NCBI RefSeq assembly: GCF_002727185.1
Contig: NZ_NIZW01000033.1
Coordinates: 1 to 64,000, forward strand
DNA from: Rhodopirellula bahusiensis
Lineage (GTDB): Bacteria > Planctomycetota > Planctomycetia > Pirellulales > Pirellulaceae
Reading direction: 5' to 3'
Length of the DNA: 64,000 nt
Both the position numbers and the translations under genes were made by a program. The notes under the pieces were generated by a model. It was not told the DNA's origin and did not search any database. It was given only the letters and a program-made list of their open reading frames with translations. Shown piece after piece: positions 18,556 to 27,938 of this stretch; the first letter of the stretch is position 1; each line of letters starts with the position of its first letter.

Positions 18556-19466
18556 AAACTTATGCACTCTGGCTGACATTGGTTGTCGTGGCGACTACCA
18601 ACGCCGCCGCAAAAGAATGGTCCGACTCGACCGGGAATTACAGCATCACTGGTGACATGATTGCTTTTAGCGAATCGACCGTGGTGCTCAAAAGGAAAAA
18701 TAGTGACCTGGTGGCCGTGCCACTGGAGAAACTGTCGAAGCGGGACCAGGAATACGTTGATAAGGAAGCCGAAAAGCTTGGTCAATCGACCGGAAGCACG
18801 CAAGTTTGGACGTTGAAGTCTGGCTTGAAGATGCCGGGCCGAATCGTTGGCTTTGACAAGCACCCAGTCGTGATCCAACGACGACTCGGGCGCGTTTACG
18901 TCAACAACCGCCGATTCAACAAGATGCCTGGTGTTTACCGAGCCATCATCCCCAAGATCGTGGAGCATTTCACAGGCGAAAAAATCGGGGGCGCAAAAGA
19001 GCTTGAGCAATGGGCCAAGAAACTCAAAGGCGAACCACGCACGTATGAATGCGCAGGCGTGATGATTGAACTTGAGGACGGCGATTTGTATTGCGCGCCG
19101 TTCTTCTTGTTTACAGACGAAGTGGTGAACGTACTCAAGCCAGGCTGGGAGCGTTGGCTGGCGGCCAAAGAGGACTATGAAGCGAAAGAGCAGGAATCAT
19201 TCCTCGCGCACGCCCAGGCAGAAGCGTATCAACGCCAGCAAATGCGAGCGCAGCAAATACAGCAGTTGCAACTCAATCTGCAAGCCTACGACGCGGGCGT
19301 GTTTGATCTCTGGGAGGTCACGATGGAACCACCGCCCGGCGTTTACGGCATGCCACTGAGTGTCGTCGTTCCGGCTCGCAACAACATCCAAGCCGCCCAA
19401 ATCGCAAAGCATCAAAATCCGAACTACGTCGTCGGCCCCATGAGAGTTGTGCCAAGGAGGAATTGA
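18552..19466 (+). CDS. Exported SHD1-domain protein
   Basis: 304 residues. Signal peptide MKTYALWLTLVVVATTNAAA, then an SHD1-like unit (EWSDSTGNYSITGDMIAFSESTVVLKRKNSDLVAVPLEKLSKRDQEYV), a domain abundant in planctomycetes. The middle repeats this pattern loosely (VWTLKSGLKMPGRIVGF). Near residues 215-250 there is a Gln/Ala-rich helix (AEAYQRQQMRAQQIQQLQL). Start ATG 18552 overlaps the glgX stop; the open frame further upstream is in glgX. Role unknown, envelope location inferred. Confidence 0.82.
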   Translation: MKTYALWLTLVVVATTNAAAKEWSDSTGNYSITGDMIAFSESTVVLKRKNSDLVAVPLEKLSKRDQEYVDKEAEKLGQSTGSTQVWTLKSGLKMPGRIVGFDKHPVVIQRRLGRVYVNNRRFNKMPGVYRAIIPKIVEHFTGEKIGGAKELEQWAKKLKGEPRTYECAGVMIELEDGDLYCAPFFLFTDEVVNVLKPGWERWLAAKEDYEAKEQESFLAHAQAEAYQRQQMRAQQIQQLQLNLQAYDAGVFDLWEVTMEPPPGVYGMPLSVVVPARNNIQAAQIAKHQNPNYVVGPMRVVPRRN

Positions 19467-19813
19467 AAGTAACGTCGAGAGCTACGTAAATGCATAACGC
19501 CAGCTTCGATGCTTGCCTCTTTGCATTGGGCGTCTGCTCGGCTCAATGTTTGCGAGTGGCCGCCGACGACAGGCGACCGATTGGCTATTCTCTGCACGCT
19601 GCTGATCTAGCAGCCGACTTTCCTACGCGTTTTACGAGCGGATCGTCAAGTCGTGGGCGTGTTGGTTTGCGAATTGCTTGATTTGCGGCTGGCCATGCAA
19701 GAATGACAGGACAACGCGGCCAGCATTTGCCGATAAACTGGACTGGTCGCAAGGCTAGCTCTGGCCTACAATGTACTGAATGGACTCTATATTTGGAAAA
19801 ACCAACTGACACG
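19467..19813 (+). other. Intergenic region, no convincing gene
   Basis: About 350 bp between the glycogen block and the first RND system. A 63-codon frame from 19490 lacks a ribosome binding site and family features. A possible -10 (TACAAT at 19767) is seen without a good -35. It may hold the promoter of the following operon. Confidence 0.4.
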
Positions 19814-20212
19814 ATGTTTCGGCTGCTTTTACTATCGTTTATCGCATTGCGAGTTGTCGTGTGCCCGGTGTTTTGCCTGGGTGCGTTTGATGATCGTTTT
19901 GTGAACGATGTGCCAGTTGAGCATCATTCTTGCGGCTGTTCTGGTGAACAGAACTCGCCTTGCGATGATGATGGCGTTCCACCAGCCGATCCGCCTTGCC
20001 CTTGCGAAACGGGATGCGAGTGTCAGGTCACGCCTGAGCTGAACCATCGGACGATGGCTGATTTTCAGCTCGCCTTGGATCTCGCTCCGCTGAAATGGGA
20101 GACGCTTGATCTCTCCGAGGTCTTGGTTTCTCGATTCGAGCATCAGCCTCATCCATTCGATCTTTTGACGGGTCGCTCGGTGCGCGTCGCGCACTCTTCT
20201 TGGCTGCTCTAA
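19814..20212 (+). CDS. Small exported Cys-rich protein heading RND system 1
   Basis: 132 residues. Signal peptide MFRLLLLSFIALRVVVCPVFC, then a Cys/His cluster (HHSCGCSGEQNSPC ... PPCPCETGCECQ) with nine cysteines in about 45 residues, followed by a short region without cysteines. Metal binding in the periplasm is the likely role. It starts an operon with adaptor and RND pump. Analogous small Cys- or His-rich exported proteins accompany the other RND systems (31098 and 40563), though their sequences are not obviously homologous. Confidence 0.7.
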   Translation: MFRLLLLSFIALRVVVCPVFCLGAFDDRFVNDVPVEHHSCGCSGEQNSPCDDDGVPPADPPCPCETGCECQVTPELNHRTMADFQLALDLAPLKWETLDLSEVLVSRFEHQPHPFDLLTGRSVRVAHSSWLL

Positions 20213-20382
20213 GCCGCGACTAGGTCTCTTCGTCTGCTGACCGGCGAACTCGGTTTGTAATTCCGGCTACGGATTTTCGCGCTTGGGTTCTCCCTTCTGG
20301 TTGGCTGCGATTTTAGTCGTTGTATGCGCTCGCGGTTGTTGCGTGCGCTGCTTGCACCGTCTTCAGCCAGCAAGGTTTTCCA

Positions 20383-22080
20383 ATGAGTCATCCGATTCCC
20401 CATGCGCCGAGAAAAAGTCCTCGGCAAGAACCCGTGAAGCCGTCCGTCAACGGACACAAGGTTCCAGACGCCAAAACTGAAATTACTCAGGACGGGAAAT
20501 CGAAACCTCGCGGTCCCGTTCGCCGCAGTATCTCGTTCGTGCTCGGTAGTATCGGACCGACGCTGGTTCTGGCCGGTTTCGCTGCCGTGTTTTGGTATGG
20601 GCATCACAACGATTGGCGGATTCCCAAATTCGCCGCGTTAACCGGCGAAGTCGAACCGGTTGTCGATGATTGGTGTGAAGAACACGCGGTGCCGGAGTCC
20701 ATTTGCGTCGAGTGCGATCCGACGTTGATGGCAAAAGGACCAGACTACGGTTGGTGTTCGGATCATGGCGTTCACAACTGCGTGCTGGATCATCCCGATG
20801 TCGCGCAGCTCAAGCAGCCGCCATCGCGGGGCGAGCTTGCGGCGGACTTGCAGCGTGCGGCCCGTGCGTTGGCGATTGCCCCGCGCAAGGAAAACAACAG
20901 TGGTTGCAACCTCTACCAAACGCGGATTCAGTTCGCGTCGATTGAAGCTGTGATGCAGGCGGGCGTTGATGTCGAACTTGTTGAGCGGCATCCGATCGTG
21001 GAGTCGATCGTCGGCAATGGTGAGATTGTCTACGACCCGACGCGGCAAGCCAAACTGGCCTCTCGCGTGCCGGGCAGCGTTTGGAGAGTTTTCAAGAACG
21101 TGGGGGACAAGGTTTCCGAAGGCGAGGTGCTGGCGGTCGTCGATGCCGTCGGGGTCGGCGAATTAAAAACGTCGCTGCTTCGTTCGCTTGCCGAAGAAAA
21201 TTTGCAACAACAGAACGTGTCGCGTTTGACGGCGGCACGAAGCGCGATTGCGGGGGCGAGAGTTCTGGATGCCGAGGCGGCATTGGCAAAGGCACGAGCG
21301 GATGTCTTGAGTGCGGAGCAATCGTTGCGAAATCTGGGGTTGCCGGTTGACGTCAAACGGCTTCGGGGAATGGACGAACAATGGGTGCTCGACGAACTGC
21401 GGTTTATCGGCATTCCTTCGTCAATCCGCTCGCAACTAGATGCACAAAGTGCCACTGCCAACTTGCTGCCGATCGCGTCGCCGATGGATGGAATCGTAAT
21501 CGAGCGAACAGTGACGCCGGGTGAGGTGGTCGATCCGTCGCGGATGCTGTTTCAAATCGGTGACACTCGCCAGATGTGGCTGCAACTAAGCGTGCCGCTG
21601 GAAAACATGAACCAAATCGCAATCGGACAACGCATCCGATTCACGCCCGATGGCAGTCGTCAGGACGTCGAAGGCGTGCTGGACTGGATCGACACGTCGG
21701 CCGATCAAGACACTCGCATGTTGGAGGTGCGGGCGGTGCTGGCCAATGATGGCGGGCGGCTTCGCAACGAAACATTCGGCATGGGAGAGATCATCCTGCG
21801 TGAGGAAGCCGATGCGATTGTCATTCCGACCGGAGCGTCACATTGGGAAGGCTGTTGCCAAGTCGTCTTTGTTCGCGACAAGGATTATTTCTCCGGCCCC
21901 GACAGCTACAAGCTGTTCCACGTCCGCTCGGTTCGATTGGGTGCCCAAAACGGCGACGTCACGGAAGTCATCTCCGGTGTCCTGCCCGGCGAGGTCATCG
22001 CGACCGCTGGTAGCGACGTGCTAAAGGCGCAGTTACTGAAAAACAATCTTGGTGCAGGCTGCGACTGCGTCGCTGAATAA
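20383..22080 (+). CDS. RND periplasmic adaptor with N-terminal WC-EH metal motif
   Basis: 565 residues, CusB/CzcB-like membrane fusion protein. A cytosolic N-terminus (about 45 residues) precedes a membrane anchor (50-72). Residues 96-138 contain two compact metal-type motifs: DWCEEHAVPESICVEC (C98, C108, C111) and GWCSDHGVHNC. The adaptor proper follows: barrel-lipoyl YDPTRQAKLASRVPGSVWRVFKNVGDKVSEGEVLAVVD, hairpin, and SPMDGIVIERTVTPGEVV. It connects the pump to an outer-membrane channel and may pass metal. ATG 20383 is chosen for an AAGG upstream and no signal-like sequence before it. The pump follows after 12 bp. Confidence 0.9.
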   Translation: MSHPIPHAPRKSPRQEPVKPSVNGHKVPDAKTEITQDGKSKPRGPVRRSISFVLGSIGPTLVLAGFAAVFWYGHHNDWRIPKFAALTGEVEPVVDDWCEEHAVPESICVECDPTLMAKGPDYGWCSDHGVHNCVLDHPDVAQLKQPPSRGELAADLQRAARALAIAPRKENNSGCNLYQTRIQFASIEAVMQAGVDVELVERHPIVESIVGNGEIVYDPTRQAKLASRVPGSVWRVFKNVGDKVSEGEVLAVVDAVGVGELKTSLLRSLAEENLQQQNVSRLTAARSAIAGARVLDAEAALAKARADVLSAEQSLRNLGLPVDVKRLRGMDEQWVLDELRFIGIPSSIRSQLDAQSATANLLPIASPMDGIVIERTVTPGEVVDPSRMLFQIGDTRQMWLQLSVPLENMNQIAIGQRIRFTPDGSRQDVEGVLDWIDTSADQDTRMLEVRAVLANDGGRLRNETFGMGEIILREEADAIVIPTGASHWEGCCQVVFVRDKDYFSGPDSYKLFHVRSVRLGAQNGDVTEVISGVLPGEVIATAGSDVLKAQLLKNNLGAGCDCVAE

Positions 22081-22092
22081 AGGAGAGCACGG

Positions 22093-25000
22093 ATGCTTAA
22101 TTGGCTGATTGATTTTTCGCTCAAGCACCGCGGGTTGGTGATTGTGGCGGCGTTGTTGTTTGCGGTTGTCGGCGGTTTCTCGCTGCAACAACTCGACATT
22201 GACGCATTTCCCGATACGACTCCGGTACAGATTCAAATCAACACGGTTGCGCCGTCACTGGCCTCCGAAGAGATTGAACGCCAAATCACCTTTCCCGTCG
22301 AGCAAGCCATTAGCGGTTTGCCGGGACTACACGAACTGCGCTCGATTTCCAAGTTCGGGTTGTCGCAAGTCGTGGTCATCTTTGATGATGGCATCGACAT
22401 CTACTTCGCTCGGCAATTGATCAACGAAAGGCTTTCCACAGTCGAATTACCCGACGGAATTGGGCGGCCCCAAATGGGGCCTGTATCGACTGGGCTGGGT
22501 GAGGTCTTTCACTACGTCGTGGTCAACGAAGGCGTTGATCTTTCGCAGGTGTCGCGAGAGCAACGCGTTAAGCAACTGACCGAACTTCGCACGATTCATG
22601 ACTGGGTCATCAAGCCACAACTCCGTTCGGTGCGTGGCGTGGCGGAAGTCAACAGTTGGGGCGGATACGAAAAGCAGTATCAGGTGCGGATCGACCCGGA
22701 CCTACTGCTCAAATACGGACTGACGTTCGAGCAAGTTAGCGAGGCAATTCAGGAGAACAATGAAAACGTCGGCGGCGGTACGGTGACCGATGGCAGTGAG
22801 ATGCTGTTGGTCCATGGCGTTGGCCGGACGGTGAACATCGCACAAATCGAAGAAGTCATCGTCACGGCCAAAGACGGTGTGCCGGTTCGCGTTCGGGACG
22901 TGGCCGAGGTGCAGATCGGTCATGAGATTCGTCGTGGTGCGGTCACGGCCAACGGTCGAGGTGAAGCCGTGCTCGGTCTCGGGTTCATGCTGATGGGCGA
23001 GAACAGCGACGAGGTTACTTGGGCACTGAAGGAAAAGCTCGAACAGATCAAGGAAACACTGCCTGCCGGTGTAACGATTCAAACGGTTTACGACCGGACC
23101 GAGTTGATCGACCATGTGATTCACACCGTGCAGAAAAACTTGTTCGAGGGTGGTTTGCTGGTCATCGCCATCCTGTTCATTTTCCTTGGCAATTTGCGAG
23201 CCGGGTTGATCGTGGCTTTGGCGATTCCGTTGTCGATGCTGTTCGCATTTTCGGGAATGTTGAAGTTTGGCATCGCCGCGAGTTTGCTCAGTCTCGGTGC
23301 GATCGACTTTGGATTGGTTGTCGATAGCAGTGTCGTGATGATCGAGAACTGCGTGCGGCATTTAGCACACAACCGGGACGGTAAGAGCCGCTTGGAGATT
23401 ATTCGCGATGCAGCCATTGAAGTTCGCAAGCCGACGATGTTTGGCGAACTGATCATCATGATCGTCTATTTGCCGATCCTGACCCTGGAAGGCATCGAAG
23501 GAAAACTGTTTAGGCCGATGGCGTTGACCGTCATCATGGCACTCGCCGGTTCGATGATTCTTTCGCTGACGTTGATGCCCGTTTTGGCGAGCATCTTTTT
23601 GCCCAAAAACATCAAGGAAACGGAACCTTGGTTGATCCGCGTTCTGAAATGGCTGTACGCCCCGGTGCTGCGGTTCACCATGCATCACAAGGCGTTCGTG
23701 ATTGGTTCGGCCGTGCTGTTGTTGGTCAGCGTTTTCACCCTTGTCGCACCTAACCTCGGCAGCGAGTTCGTGCCTCGACTTTCCGAAGGAGCCATTACGC
23801 TCAATGTTGTGCGTTTGGCGGGCACGCCGCTTGAAGAATCCATGCGTTACAACACGCGGATGGAGCAGGTGCTACTGGAAAAGTTCCCTGACGAAGTCAA
23901 CCAAGTTTGGAGCCGCATCGGGACCGCCGAAGTCGCCACCGATCCGATGGGGACTGAACTTACCGACCTGTTCATCACGCTGCATCCCCGCGAGCAATGG
24001 ACGCGGGCGGAAACGCAAGAGGAACTGACGACTCTGGTGCAACGGGAGCTTCGCGATTTGCCGGGGCCGCGTTTGGCGTTGTCGCAACCGATTGAGATGC
24101 GAATGAACGAGATGATCTCGGGCGTTCGCTCGGACGTCGCGGCAATCCTGTACGGCGATGATCTCGATCTGATGAACGAGAAAGCAATCGAGATTGAACG
24201 GGCATTGAATTCGATTGCCGGGGCTTCGGACGTGAAGATCGAGCAGATATCAGGTCAGCCGGTTTTGCAAATTCAAGTCAAACAGGATCAGATCGCTCGC
24301 TACGGTATCCCCGCCAGCACGGTGATGAACATCGTCCGCTCCTTGGGAAGCAATCATGTCGGCGAAGTCTACGAAGGGCAACTGCGATTTCCGTTGGTGA
24401 TTCGATTGCCAGAAGAAGCAAGGTCTGACCCGGAAGCCATCGGTGAAATTTTGGTCGCGACGCCGTCGGGCCAACGCATTCCGCTTTCCCGACTGGCCTC
24501 GATTGAACGTGTGGAAGGTTTCAACACGATCAAACGCGACTGGTATCAACGTCGCATCACGATCGAGGCGAATGTGCGTGGCCGCGACCTTGGCAGTTTC
24601 GTCGCCGAGGCACAGCAAGTCGTCGATGCCAAGGTTCAATTGCCCGCCGGTCGCTATCGCATCGAGTGGGGCGGGCAGTTTGAAAACCTCGAGCGAGCAC
24701 AGACGCGGTTGATGATTGTGGTGCCGATCGCGCTGCTGTTGATTTTGGCATTGCTCTACACGACGTACCGCAACTGGATCGACTCGTTTCGCGTGTTCAC
24801 GGGCGTTCCCTTCGCGTGGATCGGCGGCGTGCTGGCGTTGTGGATTCGCGACATGCCGTTTTCGATTTCGGCGGCCGTTGGGTTCATCGCCCTGTCCGGC
24901 GTTGCGGTGCTCGATGACATGCTGCTGGTTTCAACCATTCGGCAACTGCGGCGGCGTGGCCGTTCGCTGGATGAAGCCGTCGAGGAAGCGGCGATGACAA

Positions 25001-25335
25001 GATTGCGTCCAATCCTGATGACCACGTTGGTGGCCAGCCTCGGCTTTGTGCCGATGGCCTTCAGCACGGGCATGGGAGCGGAAGTGCAACGGCCGCTGGC
25101 GACGGTCGTGATCGGTGGCGTGTGTAGCGCCATGATCATGAGCCTGCTTGTACTTCGTGTGCTTTACGTGGTCTTCAACATGCCCACCGAGAGCCAAGAT
25201 GAAGATGGAGGAGACGATGACGGTCATCGTCTTGAACCGGAAGAACCGACCGACCCGGAGGCCGGACTGGAGTTTGATGCTTCGCATGAGCGAGAGTCAC
25301 AACGATGGTCCGAACCGACGACGGTTACCACCTAG
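22093..25335 (+). CDS. HME-type RND heavy-metal efflux permease (CzcA/CusA-like), system 1
   Basis: 1080 residues, inner-membrane proton/metal antiporter with 12 membrane helices and two large periplasmic loops. Signatures: QQLDIDAFPDTTPVQIQINT, the TM4 motif GAIDFGLVVDSSVVMIEN with its essential aspartate, and EIVERTQ-type porter blocks. TM10 reads GVAVLDDMLLVST where the family usually has VLNG, and the last helix reads VLRVLYVVF where VLPVLY is usual; these changes may alter coupling. The C-terminus is acidic (DEDGGDDDGH). AGGAG lies at about 8 nt. The Cys/His lipoprotein follows after 30 bp. Confidence 0.95.
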   Translation: MLNWLIDFSLKHRGLVIVAALLFAVVGGFSLQQLDIDAFPDTTPVQIQINTVAPSLASEEIERQITFPVEQAISGLPGLHELRSISKFGLSQVVVIFDDGIDIYFARQLINERLSTVELPDGIGRPQMGPVSTGLGEVFHYVVVNEGVDLSQVSREQRVKQLTELRTIHDWVIKPQLRSVRGVAEVNSWGGYEKQYQVRIDPDLLLKYGLTFEQVSEAIQENNENVGGGTVTDGSEMLLVHGVGRTVNIAQIEEVIVTAKDGVPVRVRDVAEVQIGHEIRRGAVTANGRGEAVLGLGFMLMGENSDEVTWALKEKLEQIKETLPAGVTIQTVYDRTELIDHVIHTVQKNLFEGGLLVIAILFIFLGNLRAGLIVALAIPLSMLFAFSGMLKFGIAASLLSLGAIDFGLVVDSSVVMIENCVRHLAHNRDGKSRLEIIRDAAIEVRKPTMFGELIIMIVYLPILTLEGIEGKLFRPMALTVIMALAGSMILSLTLMPVLASIFLPKNIKETEPWLIRVLKWLYAPVLRFTMHHKAFVIGSAVLLLVSVFTLVAPNLGSEFVPRLSEGAITLNVVRLAGTPLEESMRYNTRMEQVLLEKFPDEVNQVWSRIGTAEVATDPMGTELTDLFITLHPREQWTRAETQEELTTLVQRELRDLPGPRLALSQPIEMRMNEMISGVRSDVAAILYGDDLDLMNEKAIEIERALNSIAGASDVKIEQISGQPVLQIQVKQDQIARYGIPASTVMNIVRSLGSNHVGEVYEGQLRFPLVIRLPEEARSDPEAIGEILVATPSGQRIPLSRLASIERVEGFNTIKRDWYQRRITIEANVRGRDLGSFVAEAQQVVDAKVQLPAGRYRIEWGGQFENLERAQTRLMIVVPIALLLILALLYTTYRNWIDSFRVFTGVPFAWIGGVLALWIRDMPFSISAAVGFIALSGVAVLDDMLLVSTIRQLRRRGRSLDEAVEEAAMTRLRPILMTTLVASLGFVPMAFSTGMGAEVQRPLATVVIGGVCSAMIMSLLVLRVLYVVFNMPTESQDEDGGDDDGHRLEPEEPTDPEAGLEFDASHERESQRWSEPTTVTT

Positions 25336-25365
25336 AAATTCGGCCCCGCGCCGAAGGAGAACAAA

Positions 25366-25728
25366 ATGAATTGGATGATGAATGGACGCGGTCTGTCATT
25401 GGGTCTGCTGGTAACGGCAGCCATCGGACTGGCCGGATGCAACAAAGACGACGTTGTCACTGAACCGGGAACGGCTGACCCCGTCGCGGCCACGAATGTG
25501 GACCACAGTCACGGCGGTTGGTGGTGTGTGGAGCACGGCGTGCCCGAGGAAGAATGTCCCCGATGCGACAAAACGCTGGTGTCCGAGTTCAAGGAAGCGG
25601 GCGATTGGTGCGACGAGCACGACCGCCCCGAGTCGCAGTGTTTCATTTGCAGCCCCAAACGCGCCGAAAAGTTTGTCGCACGTTACGAAGCGAAGACCGG
25701 TCACCAACCGCCCGAACCGACCGAGTAA
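25366..25728 (+). CDS. Metal-binding lipoprotein with two WC-EH motifs
   Basis: 120 residues. Lipobox AIGLAGC gives lipid Cys25. The mature protein has two copies of the motif seen in the adaptor at 20383: WWCVEHGVPEEECPRC (C54, C64, C67) and DWCDEHDRPESQCFIC (C82, C92, C95). Each offers one His and three Cys. A periplasm-facing metal scavenger or chaperone for the RND system is the likely role. AAGGAG lies 8-9 nt upstream. No enzyme domain. Confidence 0.82.
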   Translation: MNWMMNGRGLSLGLLVTAAIGLAGCNKDDVVTEPGTADPVAATNVDHSHGGWWCVEHGVPEEECPRCDKTLVSEFKEAGDWCDEHDRPESQCFICSPKRAEKFVARYEAKTGHQPPEPTE

Positions 25729-25912
25729 TTTGCTCGAGCCAAGTGGCTGGGGGTGTGGTGGCTTCGACCAGCCCGTTGAAAACGCTCGCTCCCAGTCACT
25801 CTTTCGTCCCAACTCCCAACTCAAAAGGAGATCGCCATGTGACACTCAGCCCCCATCCGAAAGGACTGACCATTTTGAAAACCACAATCTGTTACCTGGA
25901 AGGAATCTGAAA

Positions 25913-26260
25913 ATGTACCGCACCTCCCTCTGCCTTGCCCTGACGTTCGCCTTTGCCGTTTGCATGACCGCCCAAAGCCGAGTGGCCAATGCCGCTGGTG
26001 CTTCGACGACCAAAACCACCATCACCTTGAAGGTTCTCACCTGCGAGAACTGCGCCAAGAAGGTGGCGGCCAAGTTGAACGAAGTTCCCGGCGTCGAAAG
26101 CGTCAAGACGGACGTCGAGTCCAAGACCGCGATCGTCGTCCCCAAGGGCAGCGCGACCCTGTCGCCCCTCCAATTGTGGGAAGCGATCGAGAAAGCTGGT
26201 AAGGAACCCGTGAAGCTCGTCGGACCGAGCGGAACGTTCACGTCCAAACCGAAGCAATAG
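25913..26260 (+). CDS. Exported HMA-domain metal-binding protein (MerP/CopZ-like)
   Basis: 115 residues. A signal peptide ends near SRVANAAG. The rest is one HMA domain: TITLKVLTCENCAKKVAAKLNEVPGVESVKTDVESKTAIVVPKG, with the metal site LTCENC. The typical GMTC is LTC here. Periplasmic metal chaperone for the neighbouring pumps. Start ATG 25913 has AAGGAA upstream; the longer frame to 25454 overlaps the lipoprotein gene in another frame. A strong terminator follows 25 nt after the stop. Confidence 0.88.
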   Translation: MYRTSLCLALTFAFAVCMTAQSRVANAAGASTTKTTITLKVLTCENCAKKVAAKLNEVPGVESVKTDVESKTAIVVPKGSATLSPLQLWEAIEKAGKEPVKLVGPSGTFTSKPKQ

Positions 26261-26284
26261 TCTTCAGTTTGAATAAATCGCGTG

Positions 26285-26326
26285 GCCGCTGGTGCTGGAT
26301 TTGCCCCCAGCTCCAGCGGCTTTTTT
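26285..26326 (+). terminator. Rho-independent terminator ending RND system 1
   Basis: GCCGCTGGTGCTGG (26285-26298) pairs with CCAGCTCCAGCGGC (26307-26320) with one mismatch, 8-nt loop, then six T (26321-26326). Confidence 0.92.
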
Positions 26327-26429
26327 CCAGATTGCTCACGCAGTCGAACCCAACCACTGTCACCCTTGCCGAAGAATTCGGATGAACTAAATCAGACGCT
26401 CCCGGCGTCCATGACCACACGATACGACC

Positions 26430-27935
26430 ATGCCCAGCACGAAAAACAAAATGAAATCACGCCGCGTCATGATCGCGATCGGATACTTGCTTTCTGCGGT
26501 CGCCGGTGGTGGAATTGTTTTTTACTTTTTGTCGCACCAACAGTTATCGAACACAATCGATGACCGGGCGACCGAGGTCTCGGAGGAATCCGTTGCGGGC
26601 GATGAGAACGTCGTCAATCTTCCCAAGGCGATGTGGGAATCCGCGAGACTGAAAGTCGGGCCGGTTCAAGAGAAAGCGATGGCCGTCAGTACCTGGGCCA
26701 CCGGAAAGGTTGTTTTAAACGAGGACCGGGTCGCTCATATCTATTCCATTACCGAAGGAGTCGCCTATCAGGTGCCAGTGCATCTCGGACAGCGAGTAGA
26801 GAAAGATCAAATTCTGGCCGTCATCGACAGTCGCGAAGTCGGCACGGCCAAATTGGAGTTGTATCAGGCCCGCTTGCAGGAAGAGTTTGCCAAGCAGGCA
26901 AACGACTTCGCGCAAGAAGTCAAAAAGAATGCCAACGAATTGCTTGACGCGCTTGATGCGAACAAGTCTGTCGAAGAGATCAACGAGGTGCTTGGTGATA
27001 AGCCGATCGGTAAGTATCGCGAGCAGTTGTTGACCGCCTACGCTGAATTGATCCGCGCTCGTGCCGATTATGAGCGACTCAAACCGGTGGCTGCAACCGG
27101 AGCGGTGGCCGGGAAACAGTTGATCGAAGTGGAGGCGAAGTTTCGAGCTGCCGAGGCGGGTTACAAGGCCGTGGTCGAGCAATTGCGGTTCTCGATCCCT
27201 CAGGATGCCCTGCAAACCGAACAAGCGTTGCGGCAAGCCCGCCAAGCCGTCGACGTCGCGATGGCGAAGCTCAGCATCTTGGGCTATTTCGAGGAACAGT
27301 TGCGAGACCTCAAGCCGCTCGATCCCGAAGAATGCATCTCTCATTTCGTCGTAAGAGCGCCGTTTGCGGGAACCATCATTTCCAAGAACGTCGTGCTTGC
27401 CGAGCGCGTGGGGACCGACACCGAGATGTTCCGCCTGGCTGATTTGTCCTCCGTCTGGGTGCAAGCTGATATCTATCAAAAAGACCTTCCGAATATCGAG
27501 CTGCTGGGCGACACGATTCAATTTCGGGCAGTCAGTGGCAGCGCGGCAGCGGACCACACTCATGAAGCCAAGATCTTTTATCGGGGTGACGTTGTGGACG
27601 CCGACACGCGAACGCTGCTGCTGCGGGCGGTCACCGCCAATCCCGACAATCATCTAAAAGCAGGCATGTTTGTGGAAATCAACCTACCGGGTGAAGCCTC
27701 CACCGAAGTGCTCGCGGTTCCCGCCACCGCGGTTCAGGAGGTGAAAGGCGAGCAAACGGTGTTTGTCAAAGTGGGCGAGACCGAATTTCGCAAGGTGCCT
27801 GTCGTGGTTGGTCCCATCGCCGATGGCATGATCGCGATCGAAGAGGGATTGAACGCGGATGATAACGTCGTCACCTCCGGCGCATTCGTTCTGAAGTCCG
27901 AGTTGATGAAGGACGAGATTGGAGATGATGACTGA
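26430..27935 (+). CDS. RND periplasmic adaptor (CzcB/CusB-like), system 2
   Basis: 501 residues. N-terminal membrane anchor (RRVMIAIGYLLSAVAGGGIVFYFL), then barrel/lipoyl halves (VAHIYSITEGVAYQVPVHLGQRVEKDQILAVID and VRAPFAGTIISKNVVLAERVG) around a long alpha hairpin (about residues 150-295, rich in Glu/Ala). The membrane-proximal end contains LNADDNVVTSGAFVLKSELMKD, typical of CusB relatives. No His-rich or WC-EH extension, unlike the other two adaptors here. The pump gene follows after 3 bp. Confidence 0.92.
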   Translation: MPSTKNKMKSRRVMIAIGYLLSAVAGGGIVFYFLSHQQLSNTIDDRATEVSEESVAGDENVVNLPKAMWESARLKVGPVQEKAMAVSTWATGKVVLNEDRVAHIYSITEGVAYQVPVHLGQRVEKDQILAVIDSREVGTAKLELYQARLQEEFAKQANDFAQEVKKNANELLDALDANKSVEEINEVLGDKPIGKYREQLLTAYAELIRARADYERLKPVAATGAVAGKQLIEVEAKFRAAEAGYKAVVEQLRFSIPQDALQTEQALRQARQAVDVAMAKLSILGYFEEQLRDLKPLDPEECISHFVVRAPFAGTIISKNVVLAERVGTDTEMFRLADLSSVWVQADIYQKDLPNIELLGDTIQFRAVSGSAAADHTHEAKIFYRGDVVDADTRTLLLRAVTANPDNHLKAGMFVEINLPGEASTEVLAVPATAVQEVKGEQTVFVKVGETEFRKVPVVVGPIADGMIAIEEGLNADDNVVTSGAFVLKSELMKDEIGDDD

Positions 27936-27938
27936 ACG

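Noticed and set aside
19490-19681. 63-codon frame before RND system 1
   Set aside because: No ribosome binding site, no signal peptide or motif; treated as intergenic.
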